Made by a program: the position numbers and the translations under genes. A stretch of DNA of 28,448 bases, from NCBI GenBank assembly GCA_025352765.1, contig JANXSI010000135.1:1-28448 (forward strand), written 5' to 3'. The notes beneath the pieces were generated by a model, which was not told the DNA's origin, made no database searches, and worked only from the letters and a program-made list of their open reading frames with translations. This document shows positions 8,607 through 16,167 of this stretch, piece by piece; position 1 is the stretch's first letter, and each line of letters starts with the position of its first letter. Source of the stretch: Devosia sp. (GTDB lineage Bacteria; Pseudomonadota; Alphaproteobacteria; Rhizobiales; Devosiaceae).

Positions 8607-9362
8607 ATGACGGAAACCACCCACTTCGGCGAACAGACCGTGCCGCTCGAGCAAAAGCAGGGCATGGTCAATGCCGTGTTCCACGGCGTCGCCGACCGCT
8701 ACGACCTGATGAACGACCTGATGAGCGGCGGCGTGCACCGGCTCTGGAAGGACGCGATGGTGGCGCGGCTGGGCCCGCCCAAGACCGGGACCCTGCCCTA
8801 CCGGGTGCTCGACATGGCGGGCGGCACCGGCGATATCGCCGAGCGGATCGTCAATGCCTCGGTCGGCTATGCCCAAGTCACGGTGAGCGACATCAATTCG
8901 GACATGCTGCGAGTCGGCGCCGAGCGAGCGAAAAACTGGCGCTTCGGCGGGCAGGTCAATTTCGTCGAGGCCAATGCCGAACAGCTGCCGTTCGAGGACG
9001 AGAGTTTCGACGCCTATACGATCGCCTTCGGCATCCGCAACGTGCCGCGCATCCAGGTGGCGCTGGGCGAGGCGTTCCGGGTGCTGAAGCGCGGCGGGCG
9101 GTTCCTTTGCCTCGAATTCAGCGCCGTGGACCTGCCCGGTCTCGACCGGTTCTACAAGGAATTTTCCGACCGGGTGATCCCGCCCATCGGCAAGGTGGTG
9201 ACGGGCGATGCGCAGCCCTACCAGTACCTCGTCGAATCGATCCGCAAGTTCCCGGCGCCGGCACAGTTCTCGGCGATGATCGAGCAGGCCGGATTCAAGC
9301 GGGTCACCCACACGGCAATGTCGGGCAACATCGCGGCGCTGCACGCCGCGTGGAAACTCTGA
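8607..9362 (+). CDS. ubiE: demethylmenaquinone/2-polyprenyl-benzoquinol C-methyltransferase UbiE
   Basis: SAM-dependent C-methylation step of ubiquinone (and menaquinone) synthesis. 251 residues, normal length. The protein has FHGVADRYDLMNDLMSGGVHRLWKD near the N-terminus, the SAM-binding motif DMAGGTGDIAERI, VTVSDINSDML, the family signature YTIAFGIRNVP, and RVLKRGGRFLCLEFS. The open frame extends 30 codons upstream to 8517, but the start at 8607 gives the conserved N-terminus and follows AAAGG about 10 nt upstream. It lies upstream of ubiB in the same direction, which suggests a ubiquinone unit interrupted by a repeat. Confidence 0.97.
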   Translation: MTETTHFGEQTVPLEQKQGMVNAVFHGVADRYDLMNDLMSGGVHRLWKDAMVARLGPPKTGTLPYRVLDMAGGTGDIAERIVNASVGYAQVTVSDINSDMLRVGAERAKNWRFGGQVNFVEANAEQLPFEDESFDAYTIAFGIRNVPRIQVALGEAFRVLKRGGRFLCLEFSAVDLPGLDRFYKEFSDRVIPPIGKVVTGDAQPYQYLVESIRKFPAPAQFSAMIEQAGFKRVTHTAMSGNIAALHAAWKL

Positions 9363-9380
9363 CCACGTGATTGTCACCAC

Positions 9381-9506
9381 CACCCCTCACCCCCTCGCTC
9401 CGCTCGGGACCTCTCCCCGAGGGGGAGAGGACTCCCGAACAGCGCCTTCCGCGCACTGTTCTTCTCCCCGTCGGGGAGAAGGTGGCGCGCAGCGCCGGAT
9501 GAGGGG
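9381..9506. repeat. modular palindromic intergenic repeat, copy 3 (ubiE/ubiB)
   Basis: Two complementary outer arms (CCCCTCA... and ...TGAGGGG) enclose two GAGAGG/CTTCTCCCC-type hairpins. The right arm 9473-9506 is the near-identical complement of copy 1's left arm. The last GAGGGG lies just before the ubiB ATG and can serve as its SD. Confidence 0.85.
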
Positions 9507-9512
9507 CGTCCC

Positions 9513-11048
9513 ATGACCATCGCCGCCACTTTCCGGCTGATGCGGGCCGGGTTCATCCTGGCGCGGGCCGGGGCCCTTTCGATCGTCGATCCGATGGCGC
9601 TGCCGCCGGTGATGCGGGGCGGCGTCGCGTTCGGGCGGCTGTTCGAGCGGCGCTCGATCCGTACGCTCGGGCCCGAGGATCGGCTCAGGACGGCGCTCGA
9701 TACGCTGGGCCCGACCTATGTGAAGCTCGGCCAGACCTTCGCGACGCGACCGGACGTGGTAGGTACGGCGGTGGCCGAGAATCTGTCGCGCCTCCAGGAC
9801 AAGATGGCGCCGTTCGATCCGGCATTGGTGCCGGTGCTGCTCAAGGAAGCGCTGCACGAGAAGGCGGCCGATCTCACGGAGCTGTCGGCGCCGATCGCCG
9901 CCGCCTCGATCGCCCAGGTGCATTTCGCAACGCTGGCGCGCAACGGGGTTTCGGGAAAGGTCGCGGTCAAGATTCTGCGGCCGGGGATCAAGCAGCGCTT
10001 CCGCGACGACATCGAGAGTTTCTATGCCGGCGCGGCGCTGGCCGAGCGCTGGGCGCCGTCCCTGAGGCGGCTCAGGCCGACCGACGTGGTCAAGACGCTC
10101 GACCGCTCGGCGCGGCTCGAGCTCGACCTCCGGCTCGAGGCGGCGGCGATCTCGGAAATGGCCGAGAACATCAAGGACGACGAAGGTTTCGTGATCCCCG
10201 AGGTGAGCTGGGACCACACGGCCGAGACGGTGCTGACGACGAGCTGGGTCGAGGGGATTCCGATCCGCGACCTCGCGGCGCTCGATGCGGCCGGGCTCGA
10301 CCGCAAGGCGCTCAGTGTAACGCTGCTCCAGAGCTTTCTGAAGCACGCCATCCGCGACGGCTTCTTTCATGCCGACATGCATCCGGGCAATCTCTTCGCC
10401 GATCCCAAGACCGGGGCGATCGTTGCGGTCGATTTCGGCATCATGGGGCGGATCACCCGGCGCGAACGGCGGTTCCTCGCCGACATCCTCTATGGCTTCA
10501 TCAGCCGCAACTACCGGATGATCGCACAGCGGCACTTCGACATCGGCTATGTGCCCAAGACGCAATCGGTCGACGATTTCGCGCTGGCGCTGCGCTCGAT
10601 CGGCGAGCCGCTGCAGGGGCGCTCGGCGCGCGATATCTCGATGGCCAAGGTTTTGGGGCAGCTGTTCCAGACCACAGAGCTGTTCCAGATGCAGGCGCGG
10701 CCCGAACTGGTGCTGCTGCAAAAGTCGATGGTGCTGGTCGAGGGGGTGAGCCGCGCGCTCGACCCCGACCTCAACATCTGGACGGTGGCGGAACCGGTGG
10801 TCGGCGATTTCGTCCGCCGCGAGGCCGGACCGCTCGGCCGGATCGAAGACCTGAAGGAACGCGCCGAGGTGGCCGTGGACACCATCGGGCGGCTCCCGAG
10901 CCTGCTGTCGCGCGCCGAGGCCGCGCTCGACGACTACGACGCCGACAAGCGGTCGCCGCAGCGCAAGAGCACGCAGCGGATGGTGGTTATCGGATTCTGG
11001 CTGCTGGTGGTGATCGCGGTGGCGCTCATCGTCAAACTCTTCCTCTAG
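9513..11048 (+). CDS. ubiB: UbiB-family atypical kinase/ATPase, ubiquinone biosynthesis
   Basis: Membrane-associated ADCK/Coq8-like protein required for ubiquinone synthesis, acting as an ATPase that supports the Ubi complex. 511 residues. Family hallmarks are the KxGQ motif KLGQTFATRPD (about 70-80), the Ala-rich nucleotide loop AAASIAQVH, VAVKILRPG, the catalytic loop ADMHPGN and DFG (VAVDFGIMG). A C-terminal hydrophobic helix (VVIGFWLLVVIAVALIVKLFL) anchors it to the membrane. The ATG at 9513 uses a GAGGGG supplied by the adjacent repeat. In many Rhizobiales coaBC follows; here it does not. Confidence 0.97.
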   Translation: MTIAATFRLMRAGFILARAGALSIVDPMALPPVMRGGVAFGRLFERRSIRTLGPEDRLRTALDTLGPTYVKLGQTFATRPDVVGTAVAENLSRLQDKMAPFDPALVPVLLKEALHEKAADLTELSAPIAAASIAQVHFATLARNGVSGKVAVKILRPGIKQRFRDDIESFYAGAALAERWAPSLRRLRPTDVVKTLDRSARLELDLRLEAAAISEMAENIKDDEGFVIPEVSWDHTAETVLTTSWVEGIPIRDLAALDAAGLDRKALSVTLLQSFLKHAIRDGFFHADMHPGNLFADPKTGAIVAVDFGIMGRITRRERRFLADILYGFISRNYRMIAQRHFDIGYVPKTQSVDDFALALRSIGEPLQGRSARDISMAKVLGQLFQTTELFQMQARPELVLLQKSMVLVEGVSRALDPDLNIWTVAEPVVGDFVRREAGPLGRIEDLKERAEVAVDTIGRLPSLLSRAEAALDDYDADKRSPQRKSTQRMVVIGFWLLVVIAVALIVKLFL

Positions 11049-11097
11049 CGGGGGTTCATCGGCCGTTCAGCCGCCGCGACCTACCCGGTGGGTGCGC

Positions 11098-11126
11098 TTG
11101 CGGTCCGGGGGACCCGCCAATAGATT
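11098..11126 (+). promoter_or_regulatory. predicted promoter of the lipoprotein-dut operon
   Basis: TTGCGG (11098-11103), a 17-bp spacer and TAGATT (11121-11126). The -35 hexamer is identical to that predicted for dnaA. The gap of 118 bp after ubiB leaves room for it, and a leader of about 35 nt follows. Confidence 0.5.
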
Positions 11127-11166
11127 GGCGCCATCCGGCGAGCGCTCCAAACAGAGGGCACTGCAG

Positions 11167-11772
11167 ATGACATTGAAACTGATCGGCCGGGTCGCCGGAG
11201 TCTTGGCGCTGACGCTGTCGCTCGCGGCCTGCGTCGACATGACCGAGGACCTGACGGTGACGTCGGAGACGACCGCCAAGGCGACGATGACCATGACCAT
11301 GGGCGCCGACATCTACGCGATGCTCAAGGCCGCCAACACCTCCGACACCAAGTCGGAGGACAAGTTCTGCGACAAGCCGGGCGAGACGCTGACCGAGAAT
11401 CCCGACGGGACCGCGACGTGCGTGTCGAGCACCGAAGGCGATTTCAGCGCGTTGTCGTTCAACGAGGGCGGCAGCAAGCCGACCTTTAGTTCGGCGGGTC
11501 CGGGCCTCGTGCGGGTGTCGCTGGTCACCAAGGACCTGATGGGTGACCTCGGCAGTTCCGAGACGCAGGATGCCGAGACCAAGGCGATGATGAAACAGAT
11601 GTTCGACGGGCACTTCCTGACGCTGCGCTTCAGCGGGGCGGAAGTCACCGACACCAACATGACCCTTTCGGACGATCACAAGACGGCCGAGCTCAAGGTT
11701 CCCTTCACCGAAATGCTGGACGGCACGGCAAAGCTCCCCGACGAGCTCTACGCCGTGGTCAAGGCCAACTAA
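11167..11772 (+). CDS. predicted lipoprotein, possibly LppM-like
   Basis: Exported lipoprotein of unknown function, 201 residues. The N-terminus MTLKLIGRVAGVLALTLSLAAC is a lipoprotein signal with lipobox LAAC (Cys22), and Val at +2 is compatible with outer-membrane sorting. The mature part is acidic and Thr/Ser-rich, with a beta-rich pattern (MTEDLTVTSETTAKATMTMTMG) that recalls LppM-type domains. That family call is tentative. A Cys pair (KFCDKP...ATCVS) may form a disulfide. The ATG at 11167 follows GAGGG with an 8-nt spacer; 25 more open codons upstream lack an SD. dut starts 9 nt after it, so the two are co-transcribed. Confidence 0.85.
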   Translation: MTLKLIGRVAGVLALTLSLAACVDMTEDLTVTSETTAKATMTMTMGADIYAMLKAANTSDTKSEDKFCDKPGETLTENPDGTATCVSSTEGDFSALSFNEGGSKPTFSSAGPGLVRVSLVTKDLMGDLGSSETQDAETKAMMKQMFDGHFLTLRFSGAEVTDTNMTLSDDHKTAELKVPFTEMLDGTAKLPDELYAVVKAN

Positions 11773-11781
11773 GGACACTCG

Positions 11782-12240
11782 ATGCCCCCCGAGATCGACA
11801 TCGCGCTCAGCTTCCTCGATCACGGTCGCGGCCTCGAGCCGCCGAAACAGCAAACGGCCGGCGCGGCGGGAGTGGATCTCCTCGCCGCGCTCGGCGCGAC
11901 CGAAACGGTTACCCTCGAGCCCGGCAAGCGGGCGATGGTGCCCTGCGGCATCGCGATTGCGCTGCCGATCGGGTTCGAGGCACAGGTGCGGCCCCGCTCG
12001 GGACTTGCAGCCAAGCATGGCGTCACCGTGCTCAATTCGCCCGGCACGATCGACGCCGACTATCGCGGCGAGATCAAGGTGATCCTGATCAACCATGGCG
12101 ACAGCGACTTCACGATCCGGCGCGGCGACCGCATCGCCCAGATGGTGGTGGCGCCGGTGAGCGCCGTCCGCTTTTCCGAAAAGGAGACGCTCGATGCGAC
12201 GGAACGGGGTTCTGGCGGCTTCGGCTCGACTGGCCGCTAG
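11782..12240 (+). CDS. dut: deoxyuridine 5'-triphosphate nucleotidohydrolase (dUTPase)
   Basis: Hydrolyses dUTP to dUMP and PPi, keeping uracil out of DNA and supplying thymidylate synthesis. 152 residues, trimeric-type dUTPase with all five motifs: AGVDLLA (I), RPRSGLAAKHG (II, from Arg70), NSPGTIDADYRGEI (III, catalytic Asp91), RGDRIAQMVV (IV) and the Gly-rich tail GSGGFGSTG (V, Phe147). The ATG follows AAGGA 6 nt upstream. Its last 47 bp overlap the next gene and contain that gene's SD, so the two are translationally linked. Confidence 0.98.
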   Translation: MPPEIDIALSFLDHGRGLEPPKQQTAGAAGVDLLAALGATETVTLEPGKRAMVPCGIAIALPIGFEAQVRPRSGLAAKHGVTVLNSPGTIDADYRGEIKVILINHGDSDFTIRRGDRIAQMVVAPVSAVRFSEKETLDATERGSGGFGSTGR

Positions 12241-12952
12241 CTGTCTTGCGCTGCTCACGCTGGCGGTGGTGCCGGCGCTGGCGGGTGACCGGGCGCTGAT
12301 CGACTTCATCGGCTATTCCGAGGACGGGCAGTATTTCGCGTTCGAGGAATACGGCATCGGCGACGGCTCGGGGGCGCCGTATTCGCACATCTTCATCGTC
12401 GACCTCGCGGCGGACGCCTGGGTCGACGGCGCCCCGATCAGCGTCGACACGCTGAGCGATGCCGACCCGGAAGCGACGCCGCTCAGCGCCGTGCGGGCCG
12501 AGGCGCGGGACAAGGCCAAAAAGAAGCTCGACGCCCTCAAGATCGATGTTCCGGTCGAGATCCTGTCGCTGCTGGGCGATGGGGTTGCGGGCGCCGACGG
12601 CAAGAGCGCTGGCTTTTCGACCCCGATGTGCTGCGGGCCGGGGCAGACGCAGGACGACGCGTTCACGCTCAAGCTTTCGACCTTTCCGATCGCCTCGGGC
12701 GAGGATTATTGCGCCGACATGAGCCCGGTCGGCTACGCGCTCATTTTCAAGGCAAATGGCGAGCCGGTCGAGCTGCATCGCGATGGCGCGAAACTGCCCA
12801 AATCGCGCGGCTGCACGCTCGACTATCGCATTTACGCCGTCGTACAGCCGTTCGAGGGCGGAGCGGGGGGGCGGATGGCGATCGTCTCGTCATACCCTTA
12901 CGGCTTCGAGGGACCGGATCGCCGCTTCCTTGCGGTGCCGATCGACCAATGA
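12194..12952 (+). CDS. DUF2259-family exported protein
   Basis: Unknown function. 252 residues with a Sec signal peptide (ASCLALLTLAVVPALAG, cleavage probably after ALA near residue 30). The mature protein starts DRALIDFIGYSEDGQYFAFEEYG, the typical start of DUF2259 predicted secreted proteins. The Cys residues MCCGPG, DYCADM and GCTLD suggest periplasmic disulfides. The ATG at 12194 has a strong SD, AAGGAG with a 7-nt spacer, lying inside dut, so the 47-bp overlap is genuine. It overlaps the following E1-like gene by ATGA. Confidence 0.9.
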   Translation: MRRNGVLAASARLAASCLALLTLAVVPALAGDRALIDFIGYSEDGQYFAFEEYGIGDGSGAPYSHIFIVDLAADAWVDGAPISVDTLSDADPEATPLSAVRAEARDKAKKKLDALKIDVPVEILSLLGDGVAGADGKSAGFSTPMCCGPGQTQDDAFTLKLSTFPIASGEDYCADMSPVGYALIFKANGEPVELHRDGAKLPKSRGCTLDYRIYAVVQPFEGGAGGRMAIVSSYPYGFEGPDRRFLAVPIDQ

Positions 12953-13665
12953 GCGTGCTGTCGCCGGATGAGGCCCGCCGCTATGCCCGGCATCTGGTGC
13001 TGCGGGACGTCGGCGGCGCCGGGCAGCAGAAGCTCAAGGCAGCGCGCGTGCTGGTGGTGGGGGCCGGCGGGCTCGGCAGCCCGGTGATCGCTTACCTGGC
13101 GGCGGCGGGGGTCGGCACGCTGGGGGTGGTGGACCACGATACGGTTGGGCTCTCAAACCTGCAGCGGCAGATCATCCATCGGACGCAGGACGAGGGCGTC
13201 GGCAAGGCGTCCAATGCCTCGAGCTTCGTCGCCGCGCTCAACCCCAATGTACGGTTCACCGCGCATGCAACGCGGGTCGACGCGACCAATGCCGATGCGC
13301 TGCTCGCCGGCTACGATCTGGTGCTCGATGGCACCGACGATTTTGCGACGCGCCGGGTGATGGCGGAAGCCGCAGAGCGGCGCGGCGTGCCGCTGGTTTC
13401 GGGGGCGGTGTCGATGTGGGACGGGCAGGTGACGGTGTTCGCGCCGGGCGGCCCGACATTCGGGGCGCTCTATCCGATAACGCCCGACGCCGCGGACCTG
13501 CCGAGCTGCGAGGTGGTCGGGGTGCTCGGGCCGGTGACTGGTGTGATCGGCACGCTGATGGCGATGGAAGCGCTGAAGCTGATCACTGGCGCCGGGGAGC
13601 CGCTGGTCGGGCGCCTGCTGCTCTATGACGGACGGTCCGCGAGATTTACGGAGTTGGGGTACTAG
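12949..13665 (+). CDS. moeB: MoeB/ThiF-family E1-like adenylyltransferase
   Basis: Activates the C-terminus of a ubiquitin-like sulfur carrier (MoaD or ThiS) by adenylation, for molybdopterin or thiamine synthesis. 238 residues. The nucleotide loop GAGGLGSP is at 38-45, and Arg73 (SNLQRQ) and Asp130 (DGTDDF) match the E. coli MoeB catalytic positions. Cys187 (LPSCEV) matches the conserved Cys before GVLGP. It is the only Cys, so the CxxC zinc pairs of E. coli MoeB are absent, as in some other bacterial homologues. ThiF cannot be ruled out. The ATG overlaps the upstream stop (ATGA), indicating coupling. Last gene of the operon. Confidence 0.88.
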   Translation: MSVLSPDEARRYARHLVLRDVGGAGQQKLKAARVLVVGAGGLGSPVIAYLAAAGVGTLGVVDHDTVGLSNLQRQIIHRTQDEGVGKASNASSFVAALNPNVRFTAHATRVDATNADALLAGYDLVLDGTDDFATRRVMAEAAERRGVPLVSGAVSMWDGQVTVFAPGGPTFGALYPITPDAADLPSCEVVGVLGPVTGVIGTLMAMEALKLITGAGEPLVGRLLLYDGRSARFTELGY

Positions 13666-13679
13666 CGCGCGTGGGGCCG

Positions 13680-13735
13680 CCCCTCACCCTCTCTCCCCGG
13701 AGGGGCGAGGGGACGCCAGAACGGAGGGCCGTGGT
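13680..13735. repeat. modular palindromic repeat, copy 4 (half element)
   Basis: 13680-13712 (CCCCTCACCC...GGGGCGAGGGG) resembles the left arm of copy 5. The matching right half with ...GGTGAGGGG is missing; after about 13735 the sequence runs into the 3' end of the HTH gene. It looks like a truncated copy. Confidence 0.7.
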
Positions 13736-13750
13736 TGCCCTCGCACGGCG

Positions 13751-14062
13751 TTAGCGAAGGGTACTGACGACGACGTGGCCGGTCTTCTGGTCGGTGCGCG
13801 GCCGGATCATGATCTCGACGTCCTGATTGAGGGCGGTCAAAAGGCCCATCATGCGCTCGACCGAAAAACCTTCGAGTCGATAGTTGGCGAGAGCAGAGAC
13901 TTTGGGTTGGGGAATGCCGAGCACTTGAGCGGCCGCTGCCCGCTTGAGTTTGCGCGCCTGGATCAGCGCATTGATCTCGATGGCCAGGTGCGTCTTGATC
14001 TGCCGATCGGCTGCGTCGGAATAGCCGAGATCGGCAAAGATATTGCCGGTTCCAGGGACCAT
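13751..14062 (-). CDS. HTH antitoxin-like (XRE/HTH_37 type) regulator, orphan
   Basis: 103 residues. The N-terminal GTGNIFADLGYSDAADRQIKTHLA and the helix-turn-helix RKLKRAAAAQVLGIPQPKVSALANYR are followed by FSVERMMGLLTALNQDVEIMIRP. This is the pattern of XRE-family antitoxins that pair with RelE/HigB-like toxins. No toxin ORF is adjacent on either side. The ATG at 14062 gives the standard family start but has no good SD. The frame runs further upstream to 14242 only through the repeat sequence. Copies 4 and 5 of the repeat flank it closely. It is probably a solitary remnant or a stand-alone regulator. Confidence 0.75.
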   Translation of the reverse strand: MVPGTGNIFADLGYSDAADRQIKTHLAIEINALIQARKLKRAAAAQVLGIPQPKVSALANYRLEGFSVERMMGLLTALNQDVEIMIRPRTDQKTGHVVVSTLR

Positions 14063-14113
14063 ATCGTCAGTCGTTGCATGCCTCGCGATCAGCGCGACAT
14101 CCGTCCTGGGCGA

Positions 14114-14230
14114 CCCCTCACCCTGACCCTCTCCCCAGAGGGGCGAGGGGGCGCAAGAACAGAGGCCGGTGGATCCCCTCGCCCCTTCGGGGAGAGGGTG
14201 GCCGAGCGAAGCGGAGGCCGGGTGAGGGGC
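14114..14230. repeat. modular palindromic intergenic repeat, copy 5
   Basis: Complete element between the HTH gene and the fabB stop. The left arm 14115-14151 matches the complement of 3247-3283 (copy 1) with one mismatch. The right arm ends GGGTGAGGGG. It lies 17 bp from the fabB stop and could act as a transcript-end hairpin for fabAB. Confidence 0.85.
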
Positions 14231-14247
14231 TGCCCCGCGCACCGATG

Positions 14248-15474
14248 TTACATCAGATCAGGATGGCGGAAGATCAGGGTGGCGTTGGTGCCGCCGAAGC
14301 CGAAGCTGTTGCTCAGTGCGACGCCGATATCGACGTTGTCGCGGCGCTGGCGGAGGATCGGCATGTCGGCGAACATCGGATCGAGGGTGTCGATGTTGGC
14401 GCTTTCGCACAGGAACCGGTGCTGCATCATGAGGATGCAGTAGATCGATTCCTGCACCCCGGTGGCGCCGAGCGAGTGGCCGGTCAGCGACTTGGTGGCC
14501 GAGATCGGCGGGCAGCTGTCGCCGGTACCGAAGACGGCGCGGATGGCGTCCATCTCCTTGGCGTCGCCGATCGGCGTCGAGGTGGCGTGCGGATTTATGT
14601 AGTCGATCTTTTCCTTCACCGTCTCGAGCGCCAGCTGCATGCAGCGCGTCGCGCCTTCGCCCGAGGGGGCCACCATGTCGTAGCCGTCCGAGGTTGCGCC
14701 GTAGCCGACCAGTTCGGCCAAAATCTTGGCGCCACGCGCCTTGGCGTGCTCGAGTTCCTCGAGGACGATGACGCCGGCGCCGCCGGCGATGACGAAGCCG
14801 TCGCGGGCCACATCATAGGCGCGGCTGGCCCTGGATGGATTGTCGTTGAAGTCGGTCGACATGGCGCCCATGGCGTCGAACAGGTTCGACATGGTCCAGT
14901 CGAGATCCTCGTGGCCGCCGGCAAAGACGATGTCCTGCTTGCCCATCTGGATCTGCTCGTAGCCGTTGCCGATGCAGTGCTTGGACGTCGCGCAGGCCGA
15001 GGTGATCGAATAGTTGACGCCCTTGATGCCGAAGGGCGTCGCCAGCGTCGCGGAGGCGGTCGAGCTCATCGCCTTGGGCACGGCCAGCGGTCCGATGCGC
15101 TTGGGGCCGCGCTCGCGGGTGATGTCGGCGGCCTCGACCACCGTGTGGGTCGAGGGGCCGCCCGAGCCCATGACGATGCCGGTGCGGGGGTTCTGGATGT
15201 CGTGCTGCTCAAGCCCCGAATCCTCGATCGCCTGCTGCATGGCGATGTAGTTCCAGGCGGCACCCTTGCCCATGAAGCGAGTGGTGCGCCGGTCGAGCAC
15301 GGCGAACGGATCGAGCTTGGGAGCGCCGTGGACCTGGCACCGGAAGCCCAGTTTTGCGTATTCCTCGGCAAACACGATGCCGGGGGTCGCGGTCCGAAGG
15401 CTCTCAAGAACCTCGGCCGTGTTGTTGCCGATCGAGGACACGATCCCCATACCGGTGACGACGACTCGCCTCAT
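14248..15474 (-). CDS. fabB: beta-ketoacyl-ACP synthase I
   Basis: Condenses malonyl-ACP with acyl-ACP and, with FabA, is needed for anaerobic-type unsaturated fatty acid synthesis. 408 residues. The N-terminus RRVVVTGMGIVSSIGNN is typical. The catalytic triad is Cys161 (SACATSKHC), His296 (NPHATSTP) and His333 (TGHSLGATG), with Lys328 conserved (SATKSL) and C-terminal NSFGFGGTN. The ATG at 15474 has GGAGG 8 nt upstream. It starts 26 nt after fabA, forming a fabA-fabB operon. The fabI gene that follows in many Rhizobiales is absent here. Confidence 0.98.
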   Translation of the reverse strand: MRRVVVTGMGIVSSIGNNTAEVLESLRTATPGIVFAEEYAKLGFRCQVHGAPKLDPFAVLDRRTTRFMGKGAAWNYIAMQQAIEDSGLEQHDIQNPRTGIVMGSGGPSTHTVVEAADITRERGPKRIGPLAVPKAMSSTASATLATPFGIKGVNYSITSACATSKHCIGNGYEQIQMGKQDIVFAGGHEDLDWTMSNLFDAMGAMSTDFNDNPSRASRAYDVARDGFVIAGGAGVIVLEELEHAKARGAKILAELVGYGATSDGYDMVAPSGEGATRCMQLALETVKEKIDYINPHATSTPIGDAKEMDAIRAVFGTGDSCPPISATKSLTGHSLGATGVQESIYCILMMQHRFLCESANIDTLDPMFADMPILRQRRDNVDIGVALSNSFGFGGTNATLIFRHPDLM

Positions 15475-15500
15475 GCGTTCAGCCTCCCCGCCGCGCCAGA

Positions 15501-16019
15501 CTACTGTGCGCCTATGTCCGAAAACAGACCGACGCGCAGATCTTTTGCTTCGTAGATAAGCTTGCCGTCGGCTTTCACAAAGCCTTCGGCGATGCCAAGG
15601 GCCACTTTCGAGCGCACAACGCGGCGAATATCGACACCGTATTCGACCAGCTTGACGTCGTTGGTCACCTGACCGGTGAACTTGATTTCGCCGCCGCCCA
15701 GCGCCCGGCCGCGGCCGGGCGAGCCGCCCCAGCCGAGGAAGAAGCCGGTCATCTGCCACAGCGCATCGAGCCCGAGGCAGCCCGGCATCACCGGATCGCC
15801 TTGGAAATGGCAGGCGAAGAACCACAGGTCCGGCCGCACATCGAGTTCGGCGCGGATCTGGCCGCGGTTGTAGGCGCCGCCTTCGGCATCGATCTGGGTG
15901 ATGCGATCGAACATCAGCATGGGCGGCAGCGGCAATTGGGCATTGCCGGGGCCGAACAGCTCCCCCCGCCCGCAGGCGAGAAGCTCTTCGTAGGCATAGG
16001 CGTTCTGGCGCTCCGCCAT
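15501..16019 (-). CDS. fabA: 3-hydroxydecanoyl-ACP dehydratase/isomerase
   Basis: Dehydrates 3-hydroxydecanoyl-ACP and isomerises trans-2 to cis-3-decenoyl-ACP, the branch point to unsaturated fatty acids. 172 residues, standard length. The active-site His71 lies in FFACHFQGDPVMPG and Asp85 in CLGLDALWQ, followed by TGFFLGW. The start MAERQNAYAYEELLACG is conserved. First gene of the fabAB operon, transcribed away from irr. Confidence 0.98.
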   Translation of the reverse strand: MAERQNAYAYEELLACGRGELFGPGNAQLPLPPMLMFDRITQIDAEGGAYNRGQIRAELDVRPDLWFFACHFQGDPVMPGCLGLDALWQMTGFFLGWGGSPGRGRALGGGEIKFTGQVTNDVKLVEYGVDIRRVVRSKVALGIAEGFVKADGKLIYEAKDLRVGLFSDIGAQ

Positions 16020-16051
16020 TGGGATGTCCCGACTGGTTGGATTGAGCGCCG

Positions 16052-16080
16052 TGTGTATTGGGCCACATCGGGAGGGTCAA
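16052..16080 (-). promoter_or_regulatory. possible promoter of fabA-fabB
   Basis: On the minus strand TTGACC (16075-16080), a 17-bp spacer and TACACA (16052-16057). The -35 is good and the -10 only partial. It lies in the shared irr/fabA intergenic region. Confidence 0.4.
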
Positions 16081-16106
16081 GCGCGCTGGCGCGACAACCG
16101 GGCCGC

Positions 16107-16135
16107 TTGTGCGCATTATTCGGCAAAGCTATAAG
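16107..16135 (+). promoter_or_regulatory. predicted promoter of irr
   Basis: TTGTGC (16107-16112), a 17-bp spacer and TATAAG (16130-16135), about 26 nt before the expected RBS of irr. No clear Irr/ICE-type operator was seen around it. Confidence 0.6.
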
Positions 16136-16167
16136 TGCCGCCGAAACCAGAGATTTCCAGGGATTTG

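Noticed and set aside
14063..14242. N-terminal extension of the HTH gene (60 more codons)
   Set aside because: The extension is a translation of the palindromic repeat (Pro/Gly/Ser-rich). Family proteins start near the ATG at 14062.
15475..16116. Fusion of an extra 214 codons to the N-terminus of FabB
   Set aside because: Out-of-frame read-through opposite fabA coding sequence. FabB starts at 15474 with a good SD.
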